From Actinomadura livida (GTDB lineage: Bacteria; Actinomycetota; Actinomycetes; Streptosporangiales; Streptosporangiaceae): DNA of 64,000 nt. Under the pieces are notes generated by a model. It made no database searches, was not told the DNA's origin, and was given only the letters and a program-made list of their open reading frames with translations. Below are positions 42,649 to 52,126 of the stretch, piece by piece. Every line of letters starts with the position of its first letter. Position 1 is the stretch's first letter. The position numbers and the translations under genes are program-made. The stretch spans positions 13,338-77,337 of the forward strand of contig NZ_BMRO01000023.1 of assembly GCF_014648675.1 (NCBI RefSeq). Direction: 5' to 3'.

Positions 42649-43799
42649 AGGCCGCGCCACGGGACGGTCTCGACCTCGGCACCGTCGTGCAGGACCAGCG
42701 CGGGCTGCAGGAGGGGCGCGGTGATGGAGTTGCCGGCGGCGTCCGGCAGGGCGACCGGGTCGGTCTCCTCGACCACGGTGACGTGGGCGGGGCCGCCGGC
42801 CTCCAGGCGCCCGTAGCCCTCGGCCTCCAGGCCGAGGAGCTGCGCCGGGCGCACGGTTGCGCGGGCGACCGCCTCGGTGAGCGGGAGGCCCAGCGCGACG
42901 AGCTTCGACATGCTGGTCAGCAGGTCGAACACCGGGCCGCGCCAGTTGCGGGCGCTGGTGTCGGAGCTGAGGACGTCGGGGTAGAAGCCCTTCTCGATCG
43001 CGGGCCGCGCGACCTCGAAGCTGAGGTTGCTCTTGCCGTGCGCCGAGTCGAACAGGACGCCGCGCTCGCGGGCCGCGAGCACCGCCGGCTGCACGGCGTC
43101 GCCGTCCAGGATCCCGTGCTCCTTGCCCGTGTAGCAGTGCGCGACGACGTCACCGGGGCGGAGGTGGTCCAGCACGACCGGGAGCGGCTCGGACGTCTCG
43201 CCGATGTGCACCATCAGCGGCAGGCCCGCCTGCTCGGCGAGGTCGAGGGACTTCTTCAGCAGCATCTGCCAGTTCTCGCCGACCACGTCCTCGGACAGCC
43301 GGATCTTGAAGCCGCGCACCACGTCGGGGTTCTCGGCGGCGGTGGCCAGCGCGTCGTCCGGGACGAGCGTGTCGGGGTTCATCAGCTCGCCGAAGCGGAA
43401 GTCGATGAGGCCGAGCACCGACACGTTCAGGAAGTTCACGATCCGCATCGGGGACGGCTCGACCACGAGCTTGCGGAACGCGGCGAACGTGGAGGCGCCG
43501 GCCGTGCCGGCGTCCGCGGCGGCGACGACGCCGCGGCGCAGGTGCGCCTCGTCGGCGGGCGCGCCGACCGCGGACACGTACTGGAAGATGTGGGTGTGCC
43601 CCTCGACCAGGCCGGGCAGCACCCAGCGCCCGGTGCAGTCGATGACCTCCGACGCCTCCGCGGCGAGCCCCTCGCCGACGGCCGCGATCGTGGTGCCGTT
43701 GACGGCGACGTCGAGCACGGCGTTCGTGCCGGACGCGGGATCGATGACCGTCCCGCCCTTGAGCACGCGATCGTAGCGGGGCTTCTTGTCTTCGGTCAT
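42645..43799 (-). CDS. Amidohydrolase/deacetylase-family metallohydrolase
   Basis: The 384-residue protein has the dihydroorotase-like core: GLVEGHTHIFQY (His-x-His), GFKIRLSED (a carboxylated-Lys position), VHIGE, VVAHCYTG and a DTSARN Asp. It begins with a GGTVIDPASG composite-strand domain. It should cleave a C-N bond of a cyclic amide, imide or deaminable group. ATG 43799 follows GGGAGAA. Confidence 0.85.
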   Translation of the reverse strand: MTEDKKPRYDRVLKGGTVIDPASGTNAVLDVAVNGTTIAAVGEGLAAEASEVIDCTGRWVLPGLVEGHTHIFQYVSAVGAPADEAHLRRGVVAAADAGTAGASTFAAFRKLVVEPSPMRIVNFLNVSVLGLIDFRFGELMNPDTLVPDDALATAAENPDVVRGFKIRLSEDVVGENWQMLLKKSLDLAEQAGLPLMVHIGETSEPLPVVLDHLRPGDVVAHCYTGKEHGILDGDAVQPAVLAARERGVLFDSAHGKSNLSFEVARPAIEKGFYPDVLSSDTSARNWRGPVFDLLTSMSKLVALGLPLTEAVARATVRPAQLLGLEAEGYGRLEAGGPAHVTVVEETDPVALPDAAGNSITAPLLQPALVLHDGAEVETVPWRGL

Positions 43800-43878
43800 C
43801 GAGGTTCTCCCTGTTCTGTGCGGGTGGTGAGGGAAAGGCGGGTGCGCCGTCCCGGGCGGGGCGGCGCGGAGCGCGGGG

Positions 43879-44697
43879 TCACGTCCGGACCCGGGTGGTG
43901 AGCGGCAGGACGCCGTCGATCTCGACGCGGATCGTGTCGCCGGGCCGCAGGAAGTCGCCGCGGTCCTGGCCGGTCCCGGCGGGCGTGCCGGTCAGCACGA
44001 CGTCACCGGGGTGCAGGACGGCGTACCGGGAGATCCGGGCCAGCAGCTCGGGGATCGGGAAGATCATGTCGGCGCTGCTGGAGTCCTGGCGCTGCTCGCC
44101 GCGGACCCAGGAGCGGACGCCGATCGCGTCCGGGCCGGCGACCCGGTCCCGGCTCAGCAGCGACGCGCCCAGCGGGGTGAAGCCGGGGAAGCTCTTGGCC
44201 AGGACGGGCCACCCGGTGCGCTTCATGACGTCGCGGCAGGTCATGTCGTTGGCCGCGGTCACGGCGGCGACGGCCGCCCAGGCGTCGGCCTCGGCGGCGT
44301 GGTCGAGGGTGCGGCCGATCACGACGGCGATCTCGGCCTCGTAGTCCATCTCGGCGGTCTGCTCGGCCGGCAGCCGGACGCCGGCGCCGGGCCCGCTCAC
44401 CGACGACGGCGCGGCCAGGTAGAGCACCGGCTCGGCCGGGGCGTCGCGCCCGGTCAGCCGCGCCTTCGAGTGGTAGTTCATGCCGATGCCCCACAGGGCG
44501 CGGGGGCGGATGGGCGCGAGCAGCGGCCCGGCGTCGTCCCCGGTGGCCTCGTCGAGCGGGATCCGCCGGACGACCTCGGCCGCGGCGAGGGCGTCCAGCG
44601 AGCCGGTCGCCTCGATGAGGGCGCCCGCGTCGGCGTAGGGGGTGTCGAGCACGGCGATCGCGCCGTCCTCGATCCGGCCGAGGCCCTGCGAAGTCAT
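43879..44697 (-). CDS. Fumarylacetoacetate hydrolase family protein
   Basis: The 272-residue protein has the FAH catalytic fold: GMNYHSKA, a DYEAEIAVVIG metal site (Glu-x-Glu), AANDMTCRDV, AKSFPGFTPLG and a VLTGTPAGTG loop. It should hydrolyse or decarboxylate a ring-cleavage product. ATG 44697 is preferred. The upstream in-frame ATG 44745 coincides with the -35 hexamer, and transcription should begin near 44709, so the leader is only about 12 bases with no ribosome site. It heads the operon FAH, amidohydrolase, aldolase, cupin. Confidence 0.85.
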   Translation of the reverse strand: MTSQGLGRIEDGAIAVLDTPYADAGALIEATGSLDALAAAEVVRRIPLDEATGDDAGPLLAPIRPRALWGIGMNYHSKARLTGRDAPAEPVLYLAAPSSVSGPGAGVRLPAEQTAEMDYEAEIAVVIGRTLDHAAEADAWAAVAAVTAANDMTCRDVMKRTGWPVLAKSFPGFTPLGASLLSRDRVAGPDAIGVRSWVRGEQRQDSSSADMIFPIPELLARISRYAVLHPGDVVLTGTPAGTGQDRGDFLRPGDTIRVEIDGVLPLTTRVRT

Positions 44698-44715
44698 CAC
44701 AACATGCACAACGTC

Positions 44716-44745
44716 ATCTTTCGATGCGAGATGGATAGCTGTCAA
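44716..44745 (-). promoter_or_regulatory. Promoter of the FAH operon
   Basis: TTGACA (44745-44740) and AAAGAT (44721-44716) are separated by 18 bases on the minus strand. The start codon is 19 bases past the -10. Confidence 0.6.
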
Positions 44746-44747
44746 GC

Positions 44748-44770
44748 AATAAGAGACGGTATCTCACAAT
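44748..44770. promoter_or_regulatory. IclR-cluster operator, site 3
   Basis: AATAAGAGA and TCTCACAAT flank CGGTA, immediately upstream of the TTGACA of the FAH operon. Core GAGA/TCTC is intact and the outer arms are degenerate. Confidence 0.55.
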
Positions 44771-44850
44771 GCGACACGCCATGATCCGGGCAGCACCGTG
44801 CCGCCGCCTGGCGCGGCCGGGTGGCGGCCGGGCGGCTCGGCGGCGGGCGG

Positions 44851-45318
44851 TCAGGCGTCCGCTTTGGGAGCGGCGGCGAGCTGCTGCGCCACGTCGGACC
44901 CGTCCCAGTAGTCGACGCGGCGCGCCACCAGGCCCTCCGCGTCCACCCACAGCCGGAACACGCCGCGGACCCGCACCGGCGCGTATCCGGCCGAGACGAG
45001 CCGGAACGACATCGAGTACGCCAGCACCGCCCGCACGTCCCGGACGACCAGGTCCTCCATGACGTACTTCAGGTCGGCGAAGTCGGCCAGGAAGCCGTCC
45101 AGCCGCTCCCGGTACGCCGCGCGGCCGACGACGCCCCGCCCCGCCGCCGCGGTGTGCTCGCTGACGAAGCCCTCGGCCACGCACGCGGCGACGGCGTCGG
45201 CGTCATGGCGGTTGAGGGCCGCGAGGTACCGCAGCACCGCCGCGCGGGTCCGCTCCTCGACCCGCGCGGCGGCCCCCGGTTCCGCGGGCCCCGGCCGCCC
45301 GGTCAGGATCGCCCCCAC
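44851..45318 (-). CDS. NTF2-like/SnoaL-type protein
   Basis: The 155-residue protein has an NTF2-like cone fold: VLRYLAALNRHDADAVAACVAEGF, then a RERLDGFLADFADL helix and the RGVFRLWVDAEGLVARRVDYW strands. Members are isomerases, hydratases or binding proteins. GTG 45318 overlaps the VOC stop by 16 bases. It is last in the large minus-strand operon coming from 53151. Confidence 0.8.
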   Translation of the reverse strand: MGAILTGRPGPAEPGAAARVEERTRAAVLRYLAALNRHDADAVAACVAEGFVSEHTAAAGRGVVGRAAYRERLDGFLADFADLKYVMEDLVVRDVRAVLAYSMSFRLVSAGYAPVRVRGVFRLWVDAEGLVARRVDYWDGSDVAQQLAAAPKADA

Positions 45319-45752
45319 TTGGCCCTGACGGTGTCGAACACCTTCTGGTCGTGGGAGATCTCGATGACGTTGCCGTCCGGGTCCTTCAGCGCGCAGATGT
45401 AGCCCACCGGGTCCGGCATGTCGCGCGGCTCCCAGTGCAGGCAGCCCAGCTCGCGGGCGCGCTCGGCCAGCTCGTCCACGTCGGAGCGGTTGGGCACCTC
45501 GATGCCGATGTGGGCGAACGGGTGCAGCAGGCCCAGCTGGTTGCCCTTGTCCTTGTTGAACGACACCAGCACCAGCACGAACGGCGTCTCCACCTGCCCC
45601 TCGTTGGACAGCCAGGCGCTCTCGCCGTCCGCGTCCTTGAAGCGCTCGACCACCACCAGCGGGGTGAGCTCGGTGTAGAAGTCGATCGACTTGTCCAGGT
45701 CGCCGCTGGGCAGCGCGACGTGCGTCCAGCGCGCGGCGGTCAGTCCGGTCAC
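45303..45752 (-). CDS. VOC-family dioxygenase/glyoxalase-like protein
   Basis: The 149-residue protein contains one VOC domain with WTHVALPSGDLDKSIDFYTE, HIGIEVPN and a late DPDGNVIEISHDQ metal Glu. His and Glu are in typical metal-binding positions, so it may be a small extradiol or fosfomycin-like enzyme. GTG 45752 follows GAGGAGG. A different chemistry from the two-domain VOC protein at 37194-38372 is likely. Confidence 0.82.
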   Translation of the reverse strand: MTGLTAARWTHVALPSGDLDKSIDFYTELTPLVVVERFKDADGESAWLSNEGQVETPFVLVLVSFNKDKGNQLGLLHPFAHIGIEVPNRSDVDELAERARELGCLHWEPRDMPDPVGYICALKDPDGNVIEISHDQKVFDTVRAKWGRS

Positions 45753-45825
45753 AAGGTCCTCCTCGGATTCGTCCGGGCCGGAGTTCCCCGGGCCCGCTTG
45801 CTCTTACAGGTCACGCCGTACCCCG

Positions 45826-46740
45826 TCACGCCGTGCCCCGCTGGAACGCCTTGCCCAGGGCCCGCGGCTCGCGGTCCTTGGCGGCGAACAGCAGCATGGC
45901 CACCAGCGCCAGCAGGTAGGGGGCGACGATCAGCAGCTGGGAGTTCAGCGAGACGCCCAGCGCGGGCAGCGCCAGCCGCATCGCGTCGGCGAGGCCGAAC
46001 AGCGCGCAGCCGAGCAGCGTGCGGCCCAGCCGCCACGCCCCGAAGATCACCGCGGCGATCACGATGAACCCGCGGCCCGCGGTCATGTTCTGGCTGAACG
46101 AGCCGACCTCGCCCACCGCCAGGTAGGCGCCGCCGAGCCCGGCCAGCAGCCCGCACCACAGCAGCGCCTGGCGGCGCCGCGCGTTCACGTCGATGCCGGT
46201 CACGTCCGCGGCCTGCGGATCCTCGCCGACCGCCCGCAGCTCCAGGCCCCAGCGGCTGCGCTCGACCAGCCACCACGTCAGCGGGATCACGCCGATCAGC
46301 AGGTAGACCGGCCACCGCTCGACGAACAGCACCTGCCCGACGATCGGGATGTCGCGCAGCACCGGCACGCTCACCTGCCACACCTGGTGGCCGGTGAACG
46401 TCCCGGTGACGATCAGGTAGCTGGTCAGCCCCAGCACCAGCGTGTTGAGGACGAGGCCGACCACGAACGTGTTCACCGCGGCGCGGTGCGACAGGTTGCC
46501 GTGCACGAACCCGATGAACAGGCCGACCAGCATCCCGACGACGAGCCCCGACGAGGCGCTGCCGGTCACGGACGCGCCGGCGACCGCGCCGAACGCCCCG
46601 CCCAGCATCATCGCCTCGACGGAGATGTTCACCGTCCCGGCCCGCTCCGCGAGGTACTCCCCGCAGGCCGCGAACGCGAGCGGCACCGTCAGCCGGGCGC
46701 CGCTGGCGAGGATCGTGGAGATGTTGTCCGCGGCGCTCAT
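45826..46740 (-). CDS. BMP-type ABC importer permease 2 (nucleoside/sugar-like)
   Basis: The 304-residue membrane protein has about eight helices. AERAGTVNISVEAMMLGGAF and VGEDPQAADVTGIDV mark permeases of the BMP/RbsC-like class that import nucleosides or similar compounds. ATG 46740 overlaps the stop of permease 1 (ATGA). Confidence 0.88.
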   Translation of the reverse strand: MSAADNISTILASGARLTVPLAFAACGEYLAERAGTVNISVEAMMLGGAFGAVAGASVTGSASSGLVVGMLVGLFIGFVHGNLSHRAAVNTFVVGLVLNTLVLGLTSYLIVTGTFTGHQVWQVSVPVLRDIPIVGQVLFVERWPVYLLIGVIPLTWWLVERSRWGLELRAVGEDPQAADVTGIDVNARRRQALLWCGLLAGLGGAYLAVGEVGSFSQNMTAGRGFIVIAAVIFGAWRLGRTLLGCALFGLADAMRLALPALGVSLNSQLLIVAPYLLALVAMLLFAAKDREPRALGKAFQRGTA

Positions 46741-47921
46741 GACGCCACCGCCTCCTTGGGCTCGGCTGCCGGGACGTCCGCGTCGGTCGCCGCCCCGCGG
46801 CCCTCGCGCCGGCGGCGCAGCGCCTCGGTCAGCACGGGCGGGACGACGAACGCGAGCACCAGCAGCGACTTGACCACGTCCACGAGGAAGTGCGGGACAC
46901 CGGTCGACGCCAGGAACCCGCCCCCGGAACGCAGCACACCGAACAGCAGCGCGACCGGGATCGCCGCCAGCGGGCGGTTGCGGGCGACCAGCGCCACCAG
47001 CAGGCCGTCCCAGCCGATGTTGTTGGACAGGCCCTGCTGCAGCCGGTTGGTGCCGACCGGGCTGGTCAGCAGGACCGCCCCGGCCAGGCCCGCGAAGGCG
47101 CCCGACACCGCGAGCGCCGTGCCGCTGAGCGCCGCGACCCGCACCCCGGCGTGCCGCGCCGCCCGCGGGTTCAGGCCGAGCATCGTCAGCCGGAAACCCC
47201 ACCGGCTGCGCGCGATCAGCACCGCGATGACCACCGCCGCGAGCACCGCGAGGAGCAGCCCGCCGTTGATCTGCAGCCCCGGGTACTCGCCGAACGAGCC
47301 CAGCAGGCCGTTCTCCGGCAGCCGGTTGGACTGCGGCGAGACGGTCGCGCCGCCGCGCCGCGTCTCCTGCAGCAGCCACTCGGTGTTGACCGCGAACGAG
47401 ACGAGCTGCTGCGCGAGGAACGTCATCAGCAGCGTGCTCACCACGATGTTGACGCCGCGGAACCGGTGCATCAGCGAGCTGATCCCGGCCCACGCCCCGC
47501 CCGCCAGCGCCGCCGCGACCATCGCGATCACCAGCAGCGCCGGCCCCGGCACGGCCAGCCGCAGCCCGACCGCGGCCCCGGCCAGCGCGCCGATGAGCAC
47601 CTGGCCCTCCTGGCCGAGGTTGAACACGCCGGCGCGGACGCACACGCACGTCCCGACGGCGACCAGCAGCAGCGGCGCCGCGTACAGCAGCGTCGAGCTG
47701 ATCGCCGACGGGTTCGCCAGGCTGCCGTCGTACAGCGCCTTCACGGCCCTGCCCGGCGACCCCCCGGTCAGCGCCACCAGCACCGACGACAGCGCCAGTG
47801 CCAGCGCGACCGCGACCGCCGTGGCCAGGGCCACCCGGACCCCGCCGGGCCCGGGATTCAGGGCGGCGGCGAGCCGCCGCCCCATCCGGTCCGCGTCGCC
47901 CACGCTGTGCTCTCCGGTCAC
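46737..47921 (-). CDS. BMP-type ABC importer permease 1
   Basis: The 394-residue membrane protein has an N-terminal extension, about ten helices, VRAGVFNLGQEGQVLIGA and MLGLNPRAARHAGVRV, and a charged C-terminal tail. It pairs with permease 2 as the transmembrane core. GTG 47921 overlaps the ATPase stop by GTGA. Confidence 0.88.
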   Translation of the reverse strand: MTGEHSVGDADRMGRRLAAALNPGPGGVRVALATAVAVALALALSSVLVALTGGSPGRAVKALYDGSLANPSAISSTLLYAAPLLLVAVGTCVCVRAGVFNLGQEGQVLIGALAGAAVGLRLAVPGPALLVIAMVAAALAGGAWAGISSLMHRFRGVNIVVSTLLMTFLAQQLVSFAVNTEWLLQETRRGGATVSPQSNRLPENGLLGSFGEYPGLQINGGLLLAVLAAVVIAVLIARSRWGFRLTMLGLNPRAARHAGVRVAALSGTALAVSGAFAGLAGAVLLTSPVGTNRLQQGLSNNIGWDGLLVALVARNRPLAAIPVALLFGVLRSGGGFLASTGVPHFLVDVVKSLLVLAFVVPPVLTEALRRRREGRGAATDADVPAAEPKEAVAS

Positions 47922-49516
47922 GCGGCCACTCCTCCCACGAGCATGCCGAGGCGTTCGGCGGTGGCCTCCGCGGTGGGCAGGAGGCCGGCGACGCGGCCGC
48001 CGGAGATGACCGCGATGCGCGACGACAGGGCCATGACCTCCTCCAGCTCGGTGCTGATGAGCAGGACCGCCACCCCGCTGGACGCGGCCTTGCGCAGCCG
48101 CAGGTACATGTCCTCGATGGCTCCGACGTCCAGGCCGTGGGTGGGCTGGGCGGCGACCAGGACCGACGGGTTCGCCGACATCTCCCTGGCGAGGACGACC
48201 CGCTGCTGGTTGCCGCCCGACAGGCTGCGGACGGGGTTGTCCAGCGACGAGGTGATGATGTTGAACTCGGTCGCCAGCCGCCGGGCCAGCTCGTGGGTCT
48301 TCCGGCGGTCGATCAGCAGCCGGCCGCTGACGCCTTCGAGCGACTTCATCACGAGGTTGTCCGCGACGCTCATGTCGAGGACGACGCCGGAGGCGTGCCG
48401 GTCCTCGGGGATGATGCCGAGCCCGGCCCGGTGCAGCGCGCCCGGCCTGGCCGGGTCGACGGGCGTCCCGCCGATCTCGATCGTCCCGGCGGCGGGCTCG
48501 ACCAGGCCGGACAGCACGTCGCCCAGCGTCGCCTGGCCGTTGCCCTCCACCCCGTACAGCCCGAGGATCTCGCCGGGCGCGACCTCCAGGCTGAAGTCGT
48601 CGAGGAGCGGGACGCCGTCGGACCGGACGGTGATGCCGGACAGCCGGAGCGCGGGCTCGACGCCGGGTTCCGGCGCCTCCTCCTGCTTCCGGCCGCCGCG
48701 GCGCTCCACCGGGAGCATGCCGAGGGCGGCGGCCTCGGCGCGCAGCGAGACGTCCCGGCCGACCATCTGCCGGGCCAGCTCCTGCGCGCTGGTCTCCGCG
48801 GTCACGCTGTGGAACGCGACCCGCCCGCGGCGCAGCACGGTCACCCGGTCGGTGGCCGTGGTGATCTCCGCCAGCTTGTGGCTGATCAGGATCACCGCGC
48901 GGTCCTCGCCGGCGACGACCTCGCGCAGCACGCCGAACAGCTCCGCCGACTCGGCCTGGGTGAGCACCGAGGTGGGCTCGTCCAGGACCAGGACGGACGG
49001 GTCGCGGCGCAGGCACTTGATCAGCTCGACCCGCTGCCGCTCCCCGGCCGACAGCCGGGACACGGGCGCGAGCGGGTCGATCGGCAGCCCGTACCGGGCG
49101 CCGACCTCCCTGACCTGCTCGCAGGCCCGTGCCCGGTCGACCTTGCCGGTGTCGCCGAGCGTGACGTTCTCCCAGACGGTGAGCGGCTCGACGAGGCTGA
49201 AGTGCTGGTGCACCATGCCGATGCCGAGCGCGATCGCCTCCTGCGGCCCGCCGACCTCGACCGGCGTGCCGTCGTGGTCGATCGTTCCGCCGTCCCGCCG
49301 GACGAGCCCGAGCAGGATCTTCATCAGCGTGGACTTGCCCGCGCCGTTCTCGCCGAGCAGGCCGTGGATCTCCCCGCGGTGGACGGTCAGGTCCACCGCG
49401 TCGCAGGCCACGACCGGCCCGTAGGACTTGCAGATCCCGCGCAGTGCCAGCGCGGGCGCCCGCGCCCCGCCGTGGTGACCGAGACCATCGCCGGGGAGGC
49501 CGTCACGATCGGTCAT
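47918..49516 (-). CDS. BMP-type ABC importer ATPase (two cassettes)
   Basis: The 532-residue protein carries two ABC cassettes. The first has Walker A GENGAGKST, LSAGERQ and VLVLDEPTS. The second has a degenerate Walker A (YGVEGNGQ) with LSGGNQQRV, a pattern typical of sugar/nucleoside importer ATPases in which the second site is weak. ATG 49516 follows the lipoprotein by one base on the same strand, in the order lipoprotein, ATPase, permease, permease. Confidence 0.9.
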   Translation of the reverse strand: MTDRDGLPGDGLGHHGGARAPALALRGICKSYGPVVACDAVDLTVHRGEIHGLLGENGAGKSTLMKILLGLVRRDGGTIDHDGTPVEVGGPQEAIALGIGMVHQHFSLVEPLTVWENVTLGDTGKVDRARACEQVREVGARYGLPIDPLAPVSRLSAGERQRVELIKCLRRDPSVLVLDEPTSVLTQAESAELFGVLREVVAGEDRAVILISHKLAEITTATDRVTVLRRGRVAFHSVTAETSAQELARQMVGRDVSLRAEAAALGMLPVERRGGRKQEEAPEPGVEPALRLSGITVRSDGVPLLDDFSLEVAPGEILGLYGVEGNGQATLGDVLSGLVEPAAGTIEIGGTPVDPARPGALHRAGLGIIPEDRHASGVVLDMSVADNLVMKSLEGVSGRLLIDRRKTHELARRLATEFNIITSSLDNPVRSLSGGNQQRVVLAREMSANPSVLVAAQPTHGLDVGAIEDMYLRLRKAASSGVAVLLISTELEEVMALSSRIAVISGGRVAGLLPTAEATAERLGMLVGGVAA

Positions 49517-49517
49517 G

Positions 49518-50594
49518 TCACTTACCGAGCCTCTCCACTTCCGCGGAGGCGTCGATCTTCCCGCTCGCGATGTCCTCCATGAACTGGTCGATCTTCTGCT
49601 TGGCCTCGGGGTTGTCGCCGCAGAGCTTGACCGTGGGGTACGGGTCCTTGCCGATCGTCCACACCTTCTGCACGCCCATCTCGAGCTTGCCGTCGGCGAA
49701 CAGCTTCAGCGCCTCGGTGAAGTAGTCACCGGGGCTGAACAGCACCGACACGTCGAACTTCGGGTCGGCCGAGTCGCACCGGTCGGTGCCCGGGGTCAGC
49801 GTGATGAGCTTCTTGGTGTTGGCGAGCCTGGTGGCGGCGTCGGTGGAGCCGCCGAGGTACGGGTACACGGCCCCGACGCCCTGGTCGATCTGCGCCTGCA
49901 CCGCCTCCTTGGCCTTGGCGGCGTCGTCCTGGTCGCCCGCGTAGGTGGTGGTGATGTTCGCGTCCGGGATCACCGACTTGATGCCCGCCTGGAACGCCTT
50001 GGAGGCGTTGATGTTGAAGTCGACCTCCATGCCGGCCACGAAGGCCGCCTTCTTGGTGTTGCGCTGCTGCATCAGGACACCGGTCGCGTACCCGGCGGAC
50101 AGGATGCTCTGCGCGGGGTCGTCGGTGGACAGCATGATCCGGGGGGTCTGCTCGACGTTGCCGGAGCTCGGGACGTACCAGGCGGTCTTCTCGCACACCG
50201 CCTCCTCCGAGGCGGGGATCGCGTCCTTGAGCTCGGAGGCGCCGAGGGCGACCATGTCGACCTTCTGCTGGCACAGCGCGCGGGCGGCGCTCAGCGCCTC
50301 GCTCTCCGGGACGCTGCCGCGCTTGATGATCTCCCAGCCCTTCTCCTTGGCGAAGGTCTCGGCACCGGTCACGAAGCTCTGGTAGTAACCGTTGTCGTTG
50401 ATGTCGCCGGGGCTGAGCACGCCGATGACGACCTTGCCGTCGCCGTTGACGTCGGCGTTCGGCACCACGCCGCCGGAGCCGGAGGAGGCGCCCTGGTTGG
50501 CTGTGGCGTCGCTGTCGGCGCAGCCGGCGAGGGCGAGCAGGGTGGCGCACGCGACGGCCGCGCTCGCCATCCGTACCGTTTTACGGTTCTTCAC
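49518..50594 (-). CDS. BMP-family substrate-binding lipoprotein
   Basis: The 358-residue protein has a lipobox ending at Cys25 (LAGC) and a BMP/Med-type periplasmic-binding domain. This shows VIGVLSPGDINDNGYYQSFVTG, the VGAVYPYLGGSTDAATRL hinge and FSPGDYFTEALKLFADG. Known BMP proteins bind nucleosides, autoinducer-2-like sugars or similar small molecules, so the ligand here may be heterocyclic or nucleoside-like. GTG 50594 overlaps the upstream amidohydrolase stop (GTGA). Confidence 0.9.
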   Translation of the reverse strand: MKNRKTVRMASAAVACATLLALAGCADSDATANQGASSGSGGVVPNADVNGDGKVVIGVLSPGDINDNGYYQSFVTGAETFAKEKGWEIIKRGSVPESEALSAARALCQQKVDMVALGASELKDAIPASEEAVCEKTAWYVPSSGNVEQTPRIMLSTDDPAQSILSAGYATGVLMQQRNTKKAAFVAGMEVDFNINASKAFQAGIKSVIPDANITTTYAGDQDDAAKAKEAVQAQIDQGVGAVYPYLGGSTDAATRLANTKKLITLTPGTDRCDSADPKFDVSVLFSPGDYFTEALKLFADGKLEMGVQKVWTIGKDPYPTVKLCGDNPEAKQKIDQFMEDIASGKIDASAEVERLGK

Positions 50595-52126
50595 CTCAGT
50601 GGTCCCTTTCGATCGGACGATGAGACGAGCAGGTTGCGGGAGCTGGGTCTGCCGGTGGCGGTGACCACCGGCCAGCGGCGGGGGATCCGCAGTCCGGCCG
50701 CGCGCAGCAGCGCGGCCGATCTCGACTCCGCCTCGCGGCGGAGTTCCGCTGTGTCGACGGTCGTGATCCGGCGGTCGCGGACGACCGCCTTCCCGTCGAC
50801 CAGGACGTCGCGGACGGTGTGGCCGGGTGCACCCCACACCAGGTGCGTGGCCAGGTCGCCGGGCGGCGTCCAGGCCGGGTCGTGCGCGTCGAGCACGACG
50901 AGGTCGGCGGCCTTGCCGACCTCGATCGACCCGATCAGGTCGCCGAGGCCGGCGGCCTCGGCACCGGCGCACGTGGCCAGCGCGAACGCCTCGTCGGCGC
51001 GCAGCGGCCAGGTGCCCCGGTCGTTCTCCAGGCCGGCCAGCAGCCCGGCCGCGCGCAGCACGTCGGGTGCGTCGCCGGCGTTGTGGGCGTCGCAGCCGAG
51101 GGCGACACGGCCGCCGCGGCGGACCAGCTCGCCGTGCCGCCCGGCCCGCGTGTAGCCCTGGCCGAGCCGCAGGTACGCGCCCGGGCACGACGCCACGGCG
51201 GTGCGGGTCGCGAGGACGGCCTCGACCTCGGCGTCGTCGAGCCACACGGCGTGGCCGAGGACCAGCCGCGGCCCCAGCACGCCCAGCTCGCGCAGGTGGA
51301 CGAGCGGGCGGACGCCGGTGCGCCGCAGGTACGACTCGGCGTCGCCGGGTCCGGGCGACATGTGGAAGGTCATCGTGGTGCCGAGGCGTTCGGCGAGCTC
51401 GGCGGCGCCGGTGAACAGCTCGTCGCTGACCAGGTCGTGGCCGACCAGCGTGACCCACCCGGTCACCGGCCCCTCGGCGGGGAGGCTCCGGACGATCTCC
51501 TCCTGGCGGGCGAGGGCCTCGGCGGCGGGCAGCGAGTGCGGCACGCCCGGGGCGTCCCAGCCCCAGCCGCCGACCCGCCCCCGGATTCCGGCCGCGGCCA
51601 GCCCCGCGGCGACTCGGCCGGGGTGCGCCACGGTGCCCGCCTCCAGGACGGTGGTGACCCCGCGCAGCAGCGACTCGGCGGCGGTCAGCGTCGCCGACAG
51701 CTCGTCGTCGTCGCCGGTGACGCGCCCGTGCAGCGGCACGGCCCAGCCGAAGATCGCTTCCTGGGCGTCGATGTCGTCGGGGATCACGCTGCGGATCAGC
51801 GGGTCCACGGTGCAGTGCTGGTGGGCGTTGACCAGGCCGGGGATCACGACGCAGCCGGTCGCGTCCAGTTCCGCGGCGCCGGGGTGGGCCGCGCGGAGCG
51901 TCCCGTAGGCGCCGATGCCGGCGATGCGCCCGTCCTCGACCGCGACGGTGGCGTCCGTGACGACCTCGCGTCCGGGCGCCATCGTGACGACCGTCCCGCC
52001 GGTGACCAGGAGCGGGGACCCGTTCCGCCCGGTGGTGTTCGGCCCGGTGATGTTCGGCCCGGTGATGTTCGGTCCGGTGATGTTCGGCCCGGTGGTGTTC
52101 GGCCCGGTGATGTTCGGTCCGGTCAT
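50591..52126 (-). CDS. Amidohydrolase (cytosine/guanine deaminase-like) with N-terminal TGPN repeats
   Basis: The 511-residue protein is a TIM-barrel amidohydrolase. GLVNAHQHCT (His-x-His), TFHMSPG, GHAVWL and LGCDAHNAG give the metal-binding His and Asp of the SsnA/TrzN/guanine-deaminase branch. Deamination or dehalogenation of an N-heterocycle is plausible. The N-terminal 36 residues are seven tandem pentapeptides of the form TGPNI/T, encoded by 15-bp repeats, and look unstructured. ATG 52126 overlaps the alcohol dehydrogenase stop (ATGA). The true start might lie after the repeat. Confidence 0.83.
   Translation of the reverse strand: MTGPNITGPNTTGPNITGPNITGPNITGPNTTGRNGSPLLVTGGTVVTMAPGREVVTDATVAVEDGRIAGIGAYGTLRAAHPGAAELDATGCVVIPGLVNAHQHCTVDPLIRSVIPDDIDAQEAIFGWAVPLHGRVTGDDDELSATLTAAESLLRGVTTVLEAGTVAHPGRVAAGLAAAGIRGRVGGWGWDAPGVPHSLPAAEALARQEEIVRSLPAEGPVTGWVTLVGHDLVSDELFTGAAELAERLGTTMTFHMSPGPGDAESYLRRTGVRPLVHLRELGVLGPRLVLGHAVWLDDAEVEAVLATRTAVASCPGAYLRLGQGYTRAGRHGELVRRGGRVALGCDAHNAGDAPDVLRAAGLLAGLENDRGTWPLRADEAFALATCAGAEAAGLGDLIGSIEVGKAADLVVLDAHDPAWTPPGDLATHLVWGAPGHTVRDVLVDGKAVVRDRRITTVDTAELRREAESRSAALLRAAGLRIPRRWPVVTATGRPSSRNLLVSSSDRKGPLR
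52019..52123 (-). repeat. 15-bp tandem repeats in the amidohydrolase 5' end
   Basis: Seven units of about GGTGATGTTCGGCCC encode TGPN(I/T) pentapeptides. Units differ at one or two bases, and the last is degenerate. Such arrays can vary in copy number between strains. Confidence 0.88.

Noticed and set aside
45691..48009. Long plus-strand frame antisense to the ABC importer
   Set aside because: It is a shadow of the minus-strand permease and ATPase genes, which carry full family motifs. The frame has no recognisable domain.
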